DNA of 64,000 bases. Origin: Taibaiella sp. Its GTDB lineage: Bacteria > Bacteroidota > Bacteroidia > Chitinophagales > Chitinophagaceae. Positions 20,747 to 31,886 of the stretch are shown here, in pieces (position 1 is the first letter of the stretch; the number at the start of each line of letters is the position of its first letter). The stretch is taken from NCBI GenBank assembly GCA_019739295.1, contig JAHHDV010000001.1:1-64000 (forward strand), read 5' to 3'. The notes beneath the pieces were generated by a model. The model made no database searches. It worked only from the letters and a program-made list of their open reading frames with translations, and had not been told where the DNA came from. Both the position numbers and the translations under genes were made by a program.

Positions 20747-22068
20747 GTGGGGATCAAAGCTAAACTGACTATACTGAGCTTTATGCAGTTCTTCGTATGG
20801 GGCACATGGTTAACAACCTTAGGGACTTATGGGTTTGACTATAAGCAATGGACAGGCGCTGAGTTTGGCATTGTATTCAGCACTTTAGGAATCGCATCTA
20901 TCATTATGCCGCCTGTCATTGGTATTATCGCAGACAGGTGGATGAATTCGGAAAAACTATACGGATTGTTGCACATCCTGTATGGGGTTACGTTCCTGTT
21001 CCTGCCGAACATCGATGATGCGGGCACATTCTTTTATGCTGTACTGCTGGGGATGATGTTCTATATGCCTACCATTTCGCTATCCAATTCTTTATCTTAT
21101 ACCCTGCTCACCCGGTTTGACTGGGACCCGGTTAAGGATTTTCCTCCTATCCGTGTATTCGGGACCATTGGATTTATCGTGGCCATGTGGTTCACCAATT
21201 TCTTCAGCAAGCCTGATTTCGATTGGGATTTTGCGGTGAGCCTGGGTAATCGGTTAGGCGCACTTACAGGAAATGGCATCATCACCAATCAGTTTTATTT
21301 TGCTGCCATCGGTGCTATATTATTGGGATGTTATTCATTTACCTTACCCCGATGCCCACCCCGGAGACTGGTGAACCCCAATGCTTCCTGGTCAGAAAAG
21401 CTGGGTCTGAATGCTTTTGCCTTGTTCAGGAATTATAAAATGGCGGTATTTTTTATTTTCTCTTTATTCCTGGGTGCAGCATTACAGCTTACCAATATGT
21501 ATGGAGATACTTTCCTTGTGGATTTTAAGAATATACCAGAGTATGCAGACTCTATAGTCGTCCGGTACTCTACGGCTATCATATCTATCTCGCAGATATC
21601 CGAAACGCTCTTTATTATCTCCATCCCGTTTTTCTTCAGGAGATTTGGCATCAAGACCGTGATCCTGATGAGTATGTTTTGCCTGGGTGATCAGGTTCGG
21701 GCTCTTTAGCATAGGCGGACCTGATGGCTGGGGACTATTATTCATCGTCTTTTCCAACATCGTGTACGGAATGGCTTTTGACTTTTTCAACATTTCGGGT
21801 TCGCTATTCATTGAAACCAGCACCCGGAAAGAAATCAGGGGTTCTGCTCAGGGACTCTTTATGATGATGGGCAATGGATTCGGGGCTATCCTGGGCAGTG
21901 TGGGGAGCGGATGGCTGATCAGCCGGTTCTACTCAGATGCACAGGGTGATAAATTATGGCCGGGGATATGGATGGTTTTTTGCCCTATACGCACTGGTTG
22001 TGGCTATCCTGTTTGCCGTTCTCTTCAGGCACAAACATGAGCCAATCCGTCAACCCGGGAGCAGGTAA
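20747..22068 (+). CDS. MFS transporter, nucleoside:H+ symporter type (two frameshifts)
   Basis: Removal of one G from 21685-21687 and one T from the T6 run near 21976 restores a product of about 439 residues with the twelve hydrophobic segments expected of a major facilitator. The N terminus (IKAKLTILSFMQFFVWGTWL) matches the nucleoside permease NupG-type family found in Bacteroidota. The restored C terminus is LYALVVAILFAVLFRHKHE, after which TAA ends the gene at 22068. The start is a GTG at 20747. The substrate is probably a nucleoside, taken up with protons, but this is by family resemblance only. It converges on ligA with a 55-base gap. Confidence 0.8.
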
Positions 22069-22123
22069 TCCGGCTCCGGGAGAAATTGAGATCAGTAAGC
22101 GGCACATTTCATTATATTAAAAA

Positions 22124-24216
22124 TCACCGGTTCATCCTGTCCAGGAACTCCTGTTCCGTAAGGATGTGAACGGTACCCAGTTTTTTGGCTTTATCCAGCT
22201 TGGAGCCGGCATCCGTTCCTACCACAAGATAATTGAGCTTGCTGCTCACACCACTGAGGATTTTACCGCCCCTGGCCTCTACCATTGCCTCGGCATCGCT
22301 TCTTTTAAGCTGAGATAAGCTCCCGGTAAACAGGAAAGTCTGCCCGGTTAATTCCAGAGAACCTTCAGGGACATTGTGATGAGCAAGGGGGTTTTCCAAA
22401 GCTACGCCCAGGTTTCCCAAATGCTGCAGTGTGGTAATATTATCTTCATTGGAGAAATATTCATGAATAGACGAAGCTACCTTCGGGCCTATATCTTCCA
22501 GCCGGCATAAATCTTCTATAGTTTTGCCTTTCAGGTCCAGGATATGATGGATACTCCTGGCCAGGGTCTTGGCAGTAGCTTCACCTACGAAGCGTATGCC
22601 CAATGCAAAGATCAGCCGGTTCAACGGCTGGGATTTGGATTTTTTCAACAGCAGCCCCGAGGTTTTCGATGGATTTCTGCCCCAGCTTGTCCAAAACCGG
22701 ATAATTGCTCATAAGGAAGCTGGTAGATATCCTCGACTGACTTCAGGAACCCCAGCTGATAGAACCGCCGCACATTGGCTTCTCCCAGGCTCCGGATATC
22801 CATAGCATCTTTGCTCACGAAGTGAATCATGCGCTCTACTACCTGTGCCTGGCAATTGATGTTCACACAGCGCCAGGCTACCTCTCCTATAGGTTTGAAC
22901 AATTCAGTATCGCAGACCGGGCAGTTTCTTGGAAATTCGATCGGGACTTCGTTGCCGGTTCTGAGCTCTTCCACGGACTTGACGATATACGGGATCACAT
23001 CACCGGCACGTTCTACAAGCACGGTATCCCCCAGCATCAGGTTCTTTTCCCGGATGATATCCTCGTTGAACAAAGAAATACTGGAAATGGTAACACCACC
23101 GATAGATACAGGTTCTATCTTGGCAACCGGGGTGATCATTCCTGTTCTGCCCACCTGGAATTCCACATCTCTGAGCCTGCTTGTCCCCTGCCGTGCCTTG
23201 AATTTGTACGCGATGGCCCAGCGGGGGTGATGGGAAGTCATCCCGAGCCGCTCCTGTATATCATACAGGTTGACCTTGACCACCATACCATCGATCTCAT
23301 AAGGCATCTCATCCCGTTTTTTCTCATATTCCCTGCACCACCCGATGACCTCATCAATAGTAGCACACAGGTGCATCTCTTCAATAGGTGTCGCGAAACC
23401 ATGCCGGCTCAGCCATTGCAGGGATTCAAAATGGCCTTGCATCAGCGGATGAGCGGGATCGGCAATATCTGAATGATAGCTTATGTGGTAAAGAATGGCA
23501 TACAGGCCTCTTTTCTTTACTTCTTCAGGATCCAGGATGCGCAGCGTACCTGAAGCGGCATTTCTGGGATTGGCCAAAGGAGGCAGTCCTTCTTCTACCC
23601 TTTGCTGGTTGAACGCTTTAAACGTGGACTTCCTGATCACTACCTCCCCTCTGATCTCTATTTGCTCCACACCATCCTTCATAAAATCTGCATGAAGGGG
23701 TATGGTCCTGATCTGGCGGGCATTGGGAGTGATGTTCTCTCCTACTATTCCGTCTCCCCGGGTAGCAGCAACTGCTAAATGGTCTCCCTCATACATAAGT
23801 GAAATACCGGCTCCGTCATATTTAGGTTCTACAGAGTACTGGACATCAGCACCCCCGAGCACTGTGCGCAGTCTTTTATCCCAGTCCCTCAGGTCTTCTT
23901 CGTTATAGGAGTTCTCCAGGCTGAGCATGGGGACAATGTGCCTGGAAGGTTCGAACTGTGCACTTCTGCCCAATGCTACTCTTTGCGTCGGTGAACCGGG
24001 ATGAATCAATTCCGGTTCCTGCTGCTCCAGGGATTTTAATTCTGCAAAAAGCTGATCGTATTCAGCATCTGCCAGGACAGGGTTGTCCTTGATGTAATAC
24101 TGCCGGTCAGCAAATAGTAAAGTGGTACGAAGCAAATCCACTATCTGCTCCGTACTTAGTCCCTCTCTGTGTTTGTTTAAAGTCTGAAGCGCATCCAGAA
24201 ACTGTTGCTTATCCAT
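22124..24216 (-). CDS. ligA: NAD+-dependent DNA ligase LigA (two frameshifts)
   Basis: LigA seals nicks during replication and repair using NAD+. The corrected product is about 696 residues. It shows VEPKYDGAGISL with the adenylated lysine (K132), a four-cysteine zinc finger (CPVCDTELF...CVNINCQ), helix-hairpin-helix repeats and a C-terminal BRCT domain (LFTGSLSQLKRSDAEAMVEARGG). The frame breaks between 22635 and 22700. One extra base in each of two runs there (minus-strand T4 and A6) restores GLDKLGQKSIENL and EKSKSQPLNR. An essential gene would not be expected to be broken, which supports sequence error as the cause. Confidence 0.95.
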
Positions 24217-24267
24217 AAATTCTTCAAAGTATGTGGCAGGTATGATTTTTTGCAGGATCCCCTGAAA

Positions 24268-24714
24268 TTATGCAAATGCTTCAATAGTATTTTTCAATGT
24301 CTGCACATCTTCTTCTATGGTTTTTTGTACTTTATTTTTTACCATTGATACCATAAAGAAGGGAATACCCTTGGGAGATGCCCTGTTGATCACGGTAACT
24401 TCAGTAGTACCAGCGTCTATTGCAGCAAAATGATATTCCGACTCCATAGGGAAAGGGCCGGCTTCTGTCTTCATCAGCAAGTGCTCATTCTCCTTCAGCT
24501 CTTTGATGTCATAGGTAAAGTGATAATCTTTTCCCATAATACTGGTGAGCAGCTTCGCCTTCGTCCCTACTTGAACAGCATCTCCTTCCCATTCTGATTC
24601 TTTGACATTATCGTACCACACCTTGGCATTGGATGGGTTAATGGTATAGGCATATACTTCATCGACGGGCTTGTGGATCACTACCTTTGCTTGTGCTTCT
24701 ATATGATTGGACAT
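24268..24714 (-). CDS. SRPBCC family protein
   Basis: The 148-residue protein has the layout of the START/SRPBCC (Bet v1-like) fold: an N-terminal strand IEAQAKVVIHKPVDEVYAYTINP, a central set of strands ending in WEGDAVQVGTKAKLL, and a long C-terminal helix (VQKTIEEDVQTLKNTIEAF). This family binds hydrophobic ligands in a deep cavity and has many unrelated roles. There is no signal peptide. It lies about 50 bases upstream of ligA in the same direction, so co-transcription is possible, but no functional link is implied. The ligand is unknown. Confidence 0.8.
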   Translation of the reverse strand: MSNHIEAQAKVVIHKPVDEVYAYTINPSNAKVWYDNVKESEWEGDAVQVGTKAKLLTSIMGKDYHFTYDIKELKENEHLLMKTEAGPFPMESEYHFAAIDAGTTEVTVINRASPKGIPFFMVSMVKNKVQKTIEEDVQTLKNTIEAFA

Positions 24715-24877
24715 GAGGTTAAATTAAAAACGGTTCGGCTACGAAAATACAAAAACCCGGCGTTGTTTTGCTTTTTCTGGGTCAGGCACCTGCATTTTCA
24801 TACAACACCAAGAAAGACGAAAGTCTTCTTAAAGTATTCTTTTGGTCTTTTTTATTAAACTTGTAACTTTTTATTAA

Positions 24878-24885
24878 TAAATTTG
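24878..24885 (+). promoter_or_regulatory. Candidate Bacteroidota -7 element
   Basis: TAAATTTG matches TAnnTTTG and lies 18 bases before the ATG of the ChaN-like gene. No good -33 TTTG is present at the standard distance. Confidence 0.4.
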
Positions 24886-24903
24886 ACCCCAAAAAATCAA
24901 TGT

Positions 24904-25761
24904 ATGAAGACAAACTGGATTAACCTCATCACTACTTTATGCCTGATCTTTGGGGTACAGCCCCTATGGGCGCAGTCAGCCGGTTACCGCATCATTCAGA
25001 CATCATCAGGGGATGAGATCTCCTATGAAAAGATGATCTACCTGCTTTCAAAGTCGGATATCGTCGTCATGGGAGAAGAACACAATGATGCTATAGCCCA
25101 TGCTGCGGAACTGGATGTACTTCAGGGAATGTACAGGGCTTCCGGAGGCCGTATGAGCCTGTCGATGGAGATGTGGGAACGGGATGTACAAGGAGTAATG
25201 GATGAGTACCTGTGGGGTTATATCTCTGAAAAGAACTTTAAAAAGGAAAGCCGTGCATGGGGAAATTATGATGATTACAAACCCCTGATTGACTTTGCCA
25301 GGGAGGTACAGGTTCCCGTAGTTTGTGCCAATACACCTGCCAGGTATACCAATATGGTAACCAGGGGCACCCTGCAGTCCATTACCAAATTACCGAAAGC
25401 TACCCGAAGAAAATACCTGCCGGCACTCCCGGTGGATACGTTGAAAGGAAGATACTACGAGAAATTTCTGGAAGCCATGGGTGGACATACCACGCCCGGA
25501 TTCCACCTCTACCAGAGCCAGAACCTGTGGGATGCGACAATGGCCCATTCTATCCTGGAAGCTATGGGAACGGATCCTTTCCAGAAGGTCCTGCACATCA
25601 ACGGGAGATTTCACAGTGATGAATACTTAGGCGTGGTAGCCAGGCTGAAAAGTCACCGTACACCGGCTTACAAGGTATCTACAATAAGTTGTATCCAGGT
25701 AGCTGAGTATATCCCTTCCGAACATGCCGGCCTGGCAGATTTCGTCATCCTGACTCAATAA
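24904..25761 (+). CDS. ChaN-like (DUF399) haem-binding/Tiki-fold protein
   Basis: The start at ATG 24904 gives a signal peptide (MKTNWINLITTLCLIFGVQPLWAQ has the right shape), rather than the upstream TTG. The 285-residue product contains SDIVVMGEEHNDAIAHAAELDVLQ, where the GEEH motif is the hallmark of ChaN/Tiki proteins, followed by MEMWERDVQ. ChaN binds haem in Campylobacter and relatives, and Tiki proteins are metalloproteases with the same fold. The protein is exported and probably periplasmic. It precedes the DUF3857 genes by 43 bases, so they may form one transcript. Haem uptake is a reasonable guess only. Confidence 0.83.
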   Translation: MKTNWINLITTLCLIFGVQPLWAQSAGYRIIQTSSGDEISYEKMIYLLSKSDIVVMGEEHNDAIAHAAELDVLQGMYRASGGRMSLSMEMWERDVQGVMDEYLWGYISEKNFKKESRAWGNYDDYKPLIDFAREVQVPVVCANTPARYTNMVTRGTLQSITKLPKATRRKYLPALPVDTLKGRYYEKFLEAMGGHTTPGFHLYQSQNLWDATMAHSILEAMGTDPFQKVLHINGRFHSDEYLGVVARLKSHRTPAYKVSTISCIQVAEYIPSEHAGLADFVILTQ

Positions 25762-25804
25762 TTTGTAACACCTGCTTATCTATAATAAACCGAAGACAAA
25801 AAAC

Positions 25805-27667
25805 ATGACTAAAAAATTCACTTTCACAGCTATTATCACCTTCCTTTTATCAAGTTTAATCTCATCAGCACAATTCACCGGTATTCATTTTGGCGAGATA
25901 GACATCCGCACAATGACAACTCTTCCCGAAGGAACAGACACGAATGATGTAGCCTTAGTACTATACCATGGGTCGGTTTTTGACAGGAATACCGGGTATT
26001 CTACCGAACTGAAAAGGATTAAAATCCTAAAGAACGAAGGCATGTCCTATGCAGAATTATCCATACCTGCACCAAGCAAAAGTTCGGTAAAAGGGTTTAC
26101 CTATAATATGGTAAACGGAGCAATAGTAAAAACAAAACTCGAAGGTGACCATATCTTTAAGGAAAAAAGTAATGGCCAGGTTACCGAGGTAAGTGTGGCT
26201 TTTCCTAATGTCCAAGTCGGTTCTGTTATTGATTTCCTATATACTTACCAGGGTTTTCCTCCCACCTGGTATTTCCAGGGGCAAATCCCTACCTGTACCA
26301 GCGAAATAGACATTTCGACTTATGATAAGGATATAGTGCTTGAAAGAATGATTTTTGGTGAGCCGAAAATCAAATATAAAAATGAAACAAAAGTTATAGC
26401 AGAAAATATACCTGCCCTTAAAGAGGAACCTCTGTCAAATTACAACCATCACCGTATGCGTGCTGAATTCGCTCTTTCAAGGATTAAACTCCAGGGTCAT
26501 ACCATTACAGTAGGTAGGACCTGGCCGGAAGTAGGTAAATTTTTCAAAGATTATCCCTGGAAGCCTCATATTGCAGATTACGAAGGAATGAGATCGTTGA
26601 TCGATTCTTTAAAAGATTTGAAATTAGATAAATTACCGCTAATGATCGCTGCATATAATTCGGTACAAAATATAAAATGGGACAATAATCTTATTATTGG
26701 CCCCTACCTGGAGACGAGGGATATTCTCAAAAAGAAAAGCGGCAACAACATAGACAAAAACCTGATCTTATATAAACTCCTGAAGAAACTTGACTTCAAC
26801 CCTGAAATAATAGGAATTGGCACGGTAAATAACTTTAATAAGCTGCGGGTTGATTTTCCCAATATGAATCAGATCAATAATATATTGATTAAAGTAAAAG
26901 TAGACAATGAGCCCTACCTGCTGGATGCTACCGATGAAGATTATCCTTATAACCTGCTTCCTAAATTTGACCTCACCTATGTTGGTATCAATCTTGATCA
27001 GCCTAAACTTGAAATAGAAAGTATTCTTCCCCATTACCTCAATAATCATAATACCTTTTACAGCCTTGCGCTGACGGAAGACCTGGACCTTACCGGTAAG
27101 ATCATGATGAAGTACGAGGATTATAAATCTATAGACAAAAAAAAGGAACTCAGGGAACTGGCGAATGATGCAGATATGAAAAAGCACTTTGAGGAAGACA
27201 TGAAAGGACTTTCTATTGCCAATATAAAAGTAGACCAGCTTCAGGAAGTCGGACAACCATTGAAAATATCCATTGATGGCAGACTGGATAATATGATCTC
27301 GGAAGTAGGAAATGAGATCTATATCAAACCCCTGCTTTTCGAACAATTAACGACCAATCCTTTCCAGACATCCACAAGGAATATGGATATAGATTTTATG
27401 ACCAACAACAGCTATACACATACCGCACTGATAAAAATCCCTGACTCCTACAAAGTTGTTTCCCTGCCTGAGAAAAAGCTCATTTCAATCCCGGACAACA
27501 GTATCTCGGTAGAATATGAAGTCGAAAATAAAAACAATACACTGGCGATCCGGTATAAATTCAACAGGACAAAGGCCATTTACCTGGCCCAGGATTACCC
27601 GATCCTCAGGGAAGTCTTTGACCAGATCATCAAGTTGCAGTCAGAACCCATTATCCTATCCAGATGA
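25805..27667 (+). CDS. DUF3857 protein with degenerate transglutaminase domain
   Basis: This intact 620-residue secreted protein starts with a signal peptide (to about residue 22). The N-terminal half is a DUF3857 beta-sandwich (ELKRIKILKNEGMSYAELSIP, later VSVAFPNVQVGSVIDFLYTY). The transglutaminase-like part runs from about residue 270. Where catalytic members and the next gene have GDCKA, this copy reads GNNIDKN, and the His position also appears replaced (NQINNIL); only an Asp (LLDATD) is kept. It is therefore probably not an enzyme. Its stop overlaps the start of its paralogue by 4 bases (ATGA), indicating tight coupling. A structural or chaperone role for the partner is conceivable. Confidence 0.85.
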   Translation: MTKKFTFTAIITFLLSSLISSAQFTGIHFGEIDIRTMTTLPEGTDTNDVALVLYHGSVFDRNTGYSTELKRIKILKNEGMSYAELSIPAPSKSSVKGFTYNMVNGAIVKTKLEGDHIFKEKSNGQVTEVSVAFPNVQVGSVIDFLYTYQGFPPTWYFQGQIPTCTSEIDISTYDKDIVLERMIFGEPKIKYKNETKVIAENIPALKEEPLSNYNHHRMRAEFALSRIKLQGHTITVGRTWPEVGKFFKDYPWKPHIADYEGMRSLIDSLKDLKLDKLPLMIAAYNSVQNIKWDNNLIIGPYLETRDILKKKSGNNIDKNLILYKLLKKLDFNPEIIGIGTVNNFNKLRVDFPNMNQINNILIKVKVDNEPYLLDATDEDYPYNLLPKFDLTYVGINLDQPKLEIESILPHYLNNHNTFYSLALTEDLDLTGKIMMKYEDYKSIDKKKELRELANDADMKKHFEEDMKGLSIANIKVDQLQEVGQPLKISIDGRLDNMISEVGNEIYIKPLLFEQLTTNPFQTSTRNMDIDFMTNNSYTHTALIKIPDSYKVVSLPEKKLISIPDNSISVEYEVENKNNTLAIRYKFNRTKAIYLAQDYPILREVFDQIIKLQSEPIILSR

Positions 27668-29571
27668 ACCGACTAATTTTATTCTTCCTTTTCAACATAT
27701 TGCTCATCTTACCACCTGTATATGCTGCCGATAAAGGATATGCTGTCTCGGCTATTCCTGCCGAACTGAGCAATAGCGCCAAGGTCATTTACAGAGACTA
27801 TACCGCAGAATACTCGATCAAAAGTGCCGGGAAAGCGGAGCTGAAAGTCACCTATGCAGTTACCTTATTGGACGGGGCGGACAAAAGCGCCGCTTATTTC
27901 ATCCAATACTACCATGGTGAACTGAATAAAATCAAAAATTGCTCCGGGAGTATTTACAATAAGGAAGGCAAACGTGTCAAGAAAAATAAAACACGAAGAC
28001 TTTTCAGATATCAAGACTACGGGATCGAACAATGTTGCTGATGACTCCCGGACCGTTTTTTGTAATTCCCCAATTACCTATCCTATTCCATTTACTGTAG
28101 AATATACTTTCACCATAGATTTCAACAGTACTTTATTTCTGTGGGGTTTTGCTCCTATAGGGTATCACGAAGCCCTGGAGGAGGCCATTTTCAAAGTTAA
28201 GGTGGATAATGACCTGAATTTTCAAATACCGGGAATACAATACCCAGGGCATGTTGAGGACCTCTGACGGGGAGCAATCTGTTTATACATGGAAATTCAA
28301 TGATATCAAGGCAAAAGATACCGAGGACTTCCAATACAATCCGGATTACGATTTGCCCAAGGTCATCATCGGTATTGAGAATTTTAAGGTATTAGGGACT
28401 GTAGGGAGCTCTTCCGACTGGACCTCTTTAGGTGAGTGGGTAGCCGGGCTAAATACAAACAGGCAGGAAATCTCCAATAAGACAAAAGAAGAAATTCATC
28501 ATCTGATCCAAGGAGTAGATGCTCCAAGGGCGCAGGCCAAGCTTATTTATGAATACTTCCAAAACAAAATCCGGTACATCAGCATTCAGGAAGGGATCGG
28601 ATCCTGGCAGCCTATGAAAGCATATGATGTGGATGCCAACCTCTATGGAGACTGTAAAGCCTTGTCCAATTACATGAAGACATTGCTTTCCATAGCAGGA
28701 ATTTCATCTGATTATGCATTAATCAACGCGGGAAAAAACAATACCCTATTTTAATAAGGATTTCGTTTCATCGAATTTTAACCACGCCATCCTTAGGATC
28801 AATATCCCAAATGACACTTTTTGGATTGAATGTACCAGTAAAGAACAGCCATTCGGATATCTGGGATCGTTTACTGATGACAGGCCTGCCCTGATCATAA
28901 GGAATAATGGGGGAAGCTACTTAACCCAAACCCCGGTCTACCCCGCTGAGCAAAATATAAAGGAGGTCATCACTTCCATACACCTGGAAGACAGTAAAGC
29001 AATTATTGATGCCCGGTTTAGCTATACAGGAACTTATTTCGATAACTATATGCATCTATTCCTGGGTTCAGAAGAAATGCAAAAAACGGAATTAGAAAAA
29101 ATTCTCCAGCTGACATCAGGCAGTATTTTAAGTTCTTCAAAAGCAATACGGAAATCAGTTGATCCCAAGATTGATCTCCAGGCAAACATTGATGTTCATT
29201 CATTCGGGACACAGATGAGCGACAGGTGGTTGATCCCTGTCTTTGTCTATGGCAGAAATACCCTGGTCTTAAACAATACTACACGAAAGAACCCATTTGA
29301 AATCCAGAGAAGCGTTACGGAAATACTGAAAACTAAAATCCATATCCCGGAAAATTATGAGATTATAAGAGGAGATGATATCGTATTAGATACCAAATTC
29401 GGGAAATACATCCTGAGCATCATCCAAAACGATCGCGATATAGAGATCGAACGCAGATTAATTTTCAATAAAGGCACTTTCCCAGCTGCTGATTATGAAA
29501 ATTTTGTTTCCTTTATCAATGCTGTCAATAAATATGATCATTCCAGCCTGGTGCTGAAGAACAAAAGCTAA
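27664..29571 (+). CDS. DUF3857/transglutaminase-core protein (three frameshifts)
   Basis: The ATG at 27664 begins a signal peptide (MNRLILFFLFNILLILPPV). Removal of one base from A5 near 27986, GGG near 28238 and A6 near 28734 gives a continuous product of about 634 residues. It has a DUF3857 domain and a transglutaminase core with catalytic Cys in YGDCKALSNYMKTLL, a His in SSNFNHAIL and an acidic residue in WIECTS. The family sits in the periplasm or on the cell surface and may act on peptides or crosslinks. It is the second of two coupled paralogues, and only this copy retains the full catalytic set. The substrate is unknown. Confidence 0.85.
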
Positions 29572-29609
29572 ATCCAACACCGGCTATAGGTTATCCCTTC
29601 CCTTTATCC

Positions 29610-29617
29610 TACCTTTG
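29610..29617 (+). promoter_or_regulatory. Candidate Bacteroidota -7 element
   Basis: TACCTTTG fits the TAnnTTTG consensus exactly and lies 22 bases before the aminopeptidase P start. The -33 position has no TTTG, so strength is uncertain. Confidence 0.42.
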
Positions 29618-29639
29618 TCCACAGTCACTATTTACTATT

Positions 29640-30944
29640 ATGAAATACTTGTCGATATCCCATCAACTATACCAGGAGAACAGGTCCCGGTTCACCAAGG
29701 CAATGAAGAAAAGCGCTATTGCCATCTTCAATGCCAATCCCGTATATGCTGAAAACGGAGATGCCGTATATCCATACAAACCCAATTCTAATATCGTCTG
29801 GCTATCAGGTATCATACAGGAACAAACGTTGGTGATCCTCTATCCTGACAATAAGGATCCGAATGGCCGGGAAGTGCTGGTGATCCAGCGACCCAATGAG
29901 CTTTTGGAAAAATGGAACGGCCATCTCCTGAGGAAAGAAGAAGCCACTGCTATATCGGGTATACAGAATGTCCTCTATGCAGATGAAATAGAGGCTGTCA
30001 TGCAGGTATGGATCCATCATGCAGAATTCATTTATTTGGATACCAATGAGAATGACAGGTTAGGAACAGGAACTGTAAGAAGCGACCTGGCTTTTGTTCA
30101 GAAAATACAAAAAGCCTATCCCCTTCACAAATATGAGCGTGCTGCAGTCCTTCTTAAAGAACTGAGGGCTATAAAGACAAAAGAGGAAATCGCTATTACC
30201 CAAATAGCGGTTGACATCACAGGTAAGGCATTTGAGCGTGTGTGCCAATTTGTCAAACCGGGGGTGATGGAATACGAGATCGAAGCGGAAATCATGCACG
30301 AATTCCTGCGAAACCGGGCTACCCGAAATGCTTACGGCAATATTATCGCTTCCGGTGACAATGCCCGGATCCTGCATTATGTGGAGAATAACCAGGAATG
30401 TAAAGACGGGGATCTGATCCTGATGGATTTCGGTGCTGAATATGGAAATTACTGTGCGGACCTGTCCCGTACGATTCCTGTCAATGGTAAATTTACCAAA
30501 CGCCAGAAAGAAGTCTATGATGCCTGCCTGGCTGTTCACGAATACTGTGCAGGCATTTTGAAACCCGGCATCAATTATGTCGATTATATCAACAAAGTAA
30601 ACCAGGAAATGGAAAAGCAATTGATCAGAATCGGCTTATTCACCAAGAACGATGTCCGGAACCAGGATCCGGAAAATCCACTATATAGAAAATATTTCTA
30701 CCATGGTATCGGCCACCACCTGGGCCTGGATGTTCATGATATCGGCACAAGAAATGAGCTGGTCAGGGAAGGCATGCTCTTCACGATCGAACCAGGGATA
30801 TATATAGAAGAAGAGCAAATCGGTATCCGGATTGAAAATAACTACTGGCTCACTAAAAAAGGCAATGTCAATCTTTTCAAAAGTATTCCCATCACAACAG
30901 AAGAAATTGAAAAGGTGATGAAAAACAGGAGTAAAAAGAAATAA
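29640..30944 (+). CDS. pepP: Xaa-Pro aminopeptidase (aminopeptidase P, M24 family)
   Basis: The 434-residue enzyme removes N-terminal residues that precede proline, using two metal ions. The N-terminal domain covers about residues 1-170 and the pita-bread catalytic domain follows. Metal ligands are visible: D263 in LMDFGAEY, D274 in CADLSRT, H359 in GIGHHLGLDVHD, E384 in TIEPGIYIE and E399 in GIRIENNYW. These match the E. coli PepP pattern. The frame is intact and the protein has no signal peptide, so it is cytoplasmic. It has its own promoter element and a terminator directly after the stop, consistent with a single-gene unit. Confidence 0.93.
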   Translation: MKYLSISHQLYQENRSRFTKAMKKSAIAIFNANPVYAENGDAVYPYKPNSNIVWLSGIIQEQTLVILYPDNKDPNGREVLVIQRPNELLEKWNGHLLRKEEATAISGIQNVLYADEIEAVMQVWIHHAEFIYLDTNENDRLGTGTVRSDLAFVQKIQKAYPLHKYERAAVLLKELRAIKTKEEIAITQIAVDITGKAFERVCQFVKPGVMEYEIEAEIMHEFLRNRATRNAYGNIIASGDNARILHYVENNQECKDGDLILMDFGAEYGNYCADLSRTIPVNGKFTKRQKEVYDACLAVHEYCAGILKPGINYVDYINKVNQEMEKQLIRIGLFTKNDVRNQDPENPLYRKYFYHGIGHHLGLDVHDIGTRNELVREGMLFTIEPGIYIEEEQIGIRIENNYWLTKKGNVNLFKSIPITTEEIEKVMKNRSKKK

Positions 30945-30948
30945 AAAG

Positions 30949-30973
30949 AACGGCCTGGTTGCCGTTTTTTTTT
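30949..30973 (+). terminator. Intrinsic terminator after pepP
   Basis: The arms AACGGC (30949-30954) and GCCGTT (30961-30966) form a stem with a 6-base loop, extended by A-T pairs and followed by a run of nine T. It lies just after the pepP stop codon. Confidence 0.82.
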
Positions 30974-30994
30974 AACCTCGGAAGATGACCATAA

Positions 30995-31025
30995 TATGAC
31001 TATGGCAAATTATTTCATATATTTG
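30995..31025 (+). promoter_or_regulatory. Candidate promoter of the mbnP-mbnH unit
   Basis: TATG (30995-30998, one mismatch to TTTG) is followed after 19 bases by TATATTTG (31018-31025), a full match to the -7 consensus. The ATG of the MbnP-like gene lies 17 bases downstream. Confidence 0.5.
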
Positions 31026-31042
31026 TAGGATAAATTTTATCC

Positions 31043-31865
31043 ATGAAATATATTATACTTTTCTTTTTATTGGCATCCGGCCTCCTGGTGACTTCCTGCA
31101 ATGAAAAAGATCCCCCTTCACCTGAACCTCCGGGAAGCTCTTCAGAAAAACGGGATGATTGGCATCCGGTTTTCTAACGTAGTCGGAGATGCAGACCTGG
31201 AATTACATACAGGCAGTTACCTTAATGCCATGAATCAGCCGTTTACCATCAAAGTATTGAAGTACTTCGTAAGTAACTTCGAATTTATCAAAGAAGACGG
31301 AACGATATATACCGTACCCCAGGACAGCTGTTATTTCCTGATTAAAGAATCAGATCCGGAATCACAATATTTCCAATTGAACATCCCGAAAGGAGCATAT
31401 ACCAAAATGAGATTTATGTTCGGAGTAGACAGCCTGCGCAATACTATGCCTATTGACAGGAGACAAGGAGACCTGGATCCGACGGGAGAAGCGGCGGGAA
31501 TGTACTGGACCTGGAACAGCGGTTATATTCATTTCGTCTGTGAGGGTAGTTCTGATTCTGCAAATACGGAATTAAGCCCGAGTAAAAACCTTATCTTTCA
31601 CGTAGGAGGATTTGGCGGAATGACTACGCCTACCTATAACAACACGAGAATTGTAGAATTGGATATTACCACATTCGGAACGCCTACCGTTAGTGATGCC
31701 ACTTCCCAGACCTTACAGATCCATGCAGATCTACTGAAACTATTCCATGGGGTCAATAAGATTAACTTTGGAAAGACTCCTGTCATTATGATAGAAAAAG
31801 ACGCTGTGCGCCTTGCTGATAACATTCAGCAAATGTTTCAACTCGGTGGCCTAATTATGGAATAA
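31043..31865 (+). CDS. mbnP: MbnP family copper-binding lipoprotein (one frameshift)
   Basis: Starting at ATG 31043, a lipoprotein signal peptide with lipobox VTSC (C19) is followed by a proline-rich linker. Removal of one A from the A5 run near 31149-31153 joins it to the main domain, giving about 273 residues. The domain has the MbnP pattern: IRFSNVVGDADLEL, LKYFVSNFEF and MYWTWNSGYIHF (residues 153-164) with two tryptophans. In studied MbnP proteins a tryptophan is oxidised to kynurenine by the partner MbnH, creating a copper site. The next gene is that partner. The protein is probably anchored in the envelope, and its copper binding is inferred from the family. Confidence 0.82.
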
Positions 31866-31886
31866 TTGAATCAAGCGCAGGGGCTT

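Noticed and set aside
27664..29571. Programmed ribosomal frameshifting to explain the broken genes
   Set aside because: Shifts occur at many unrelated short runs, several per gene and in genes never known to use it; single-base over-calling is simpler.
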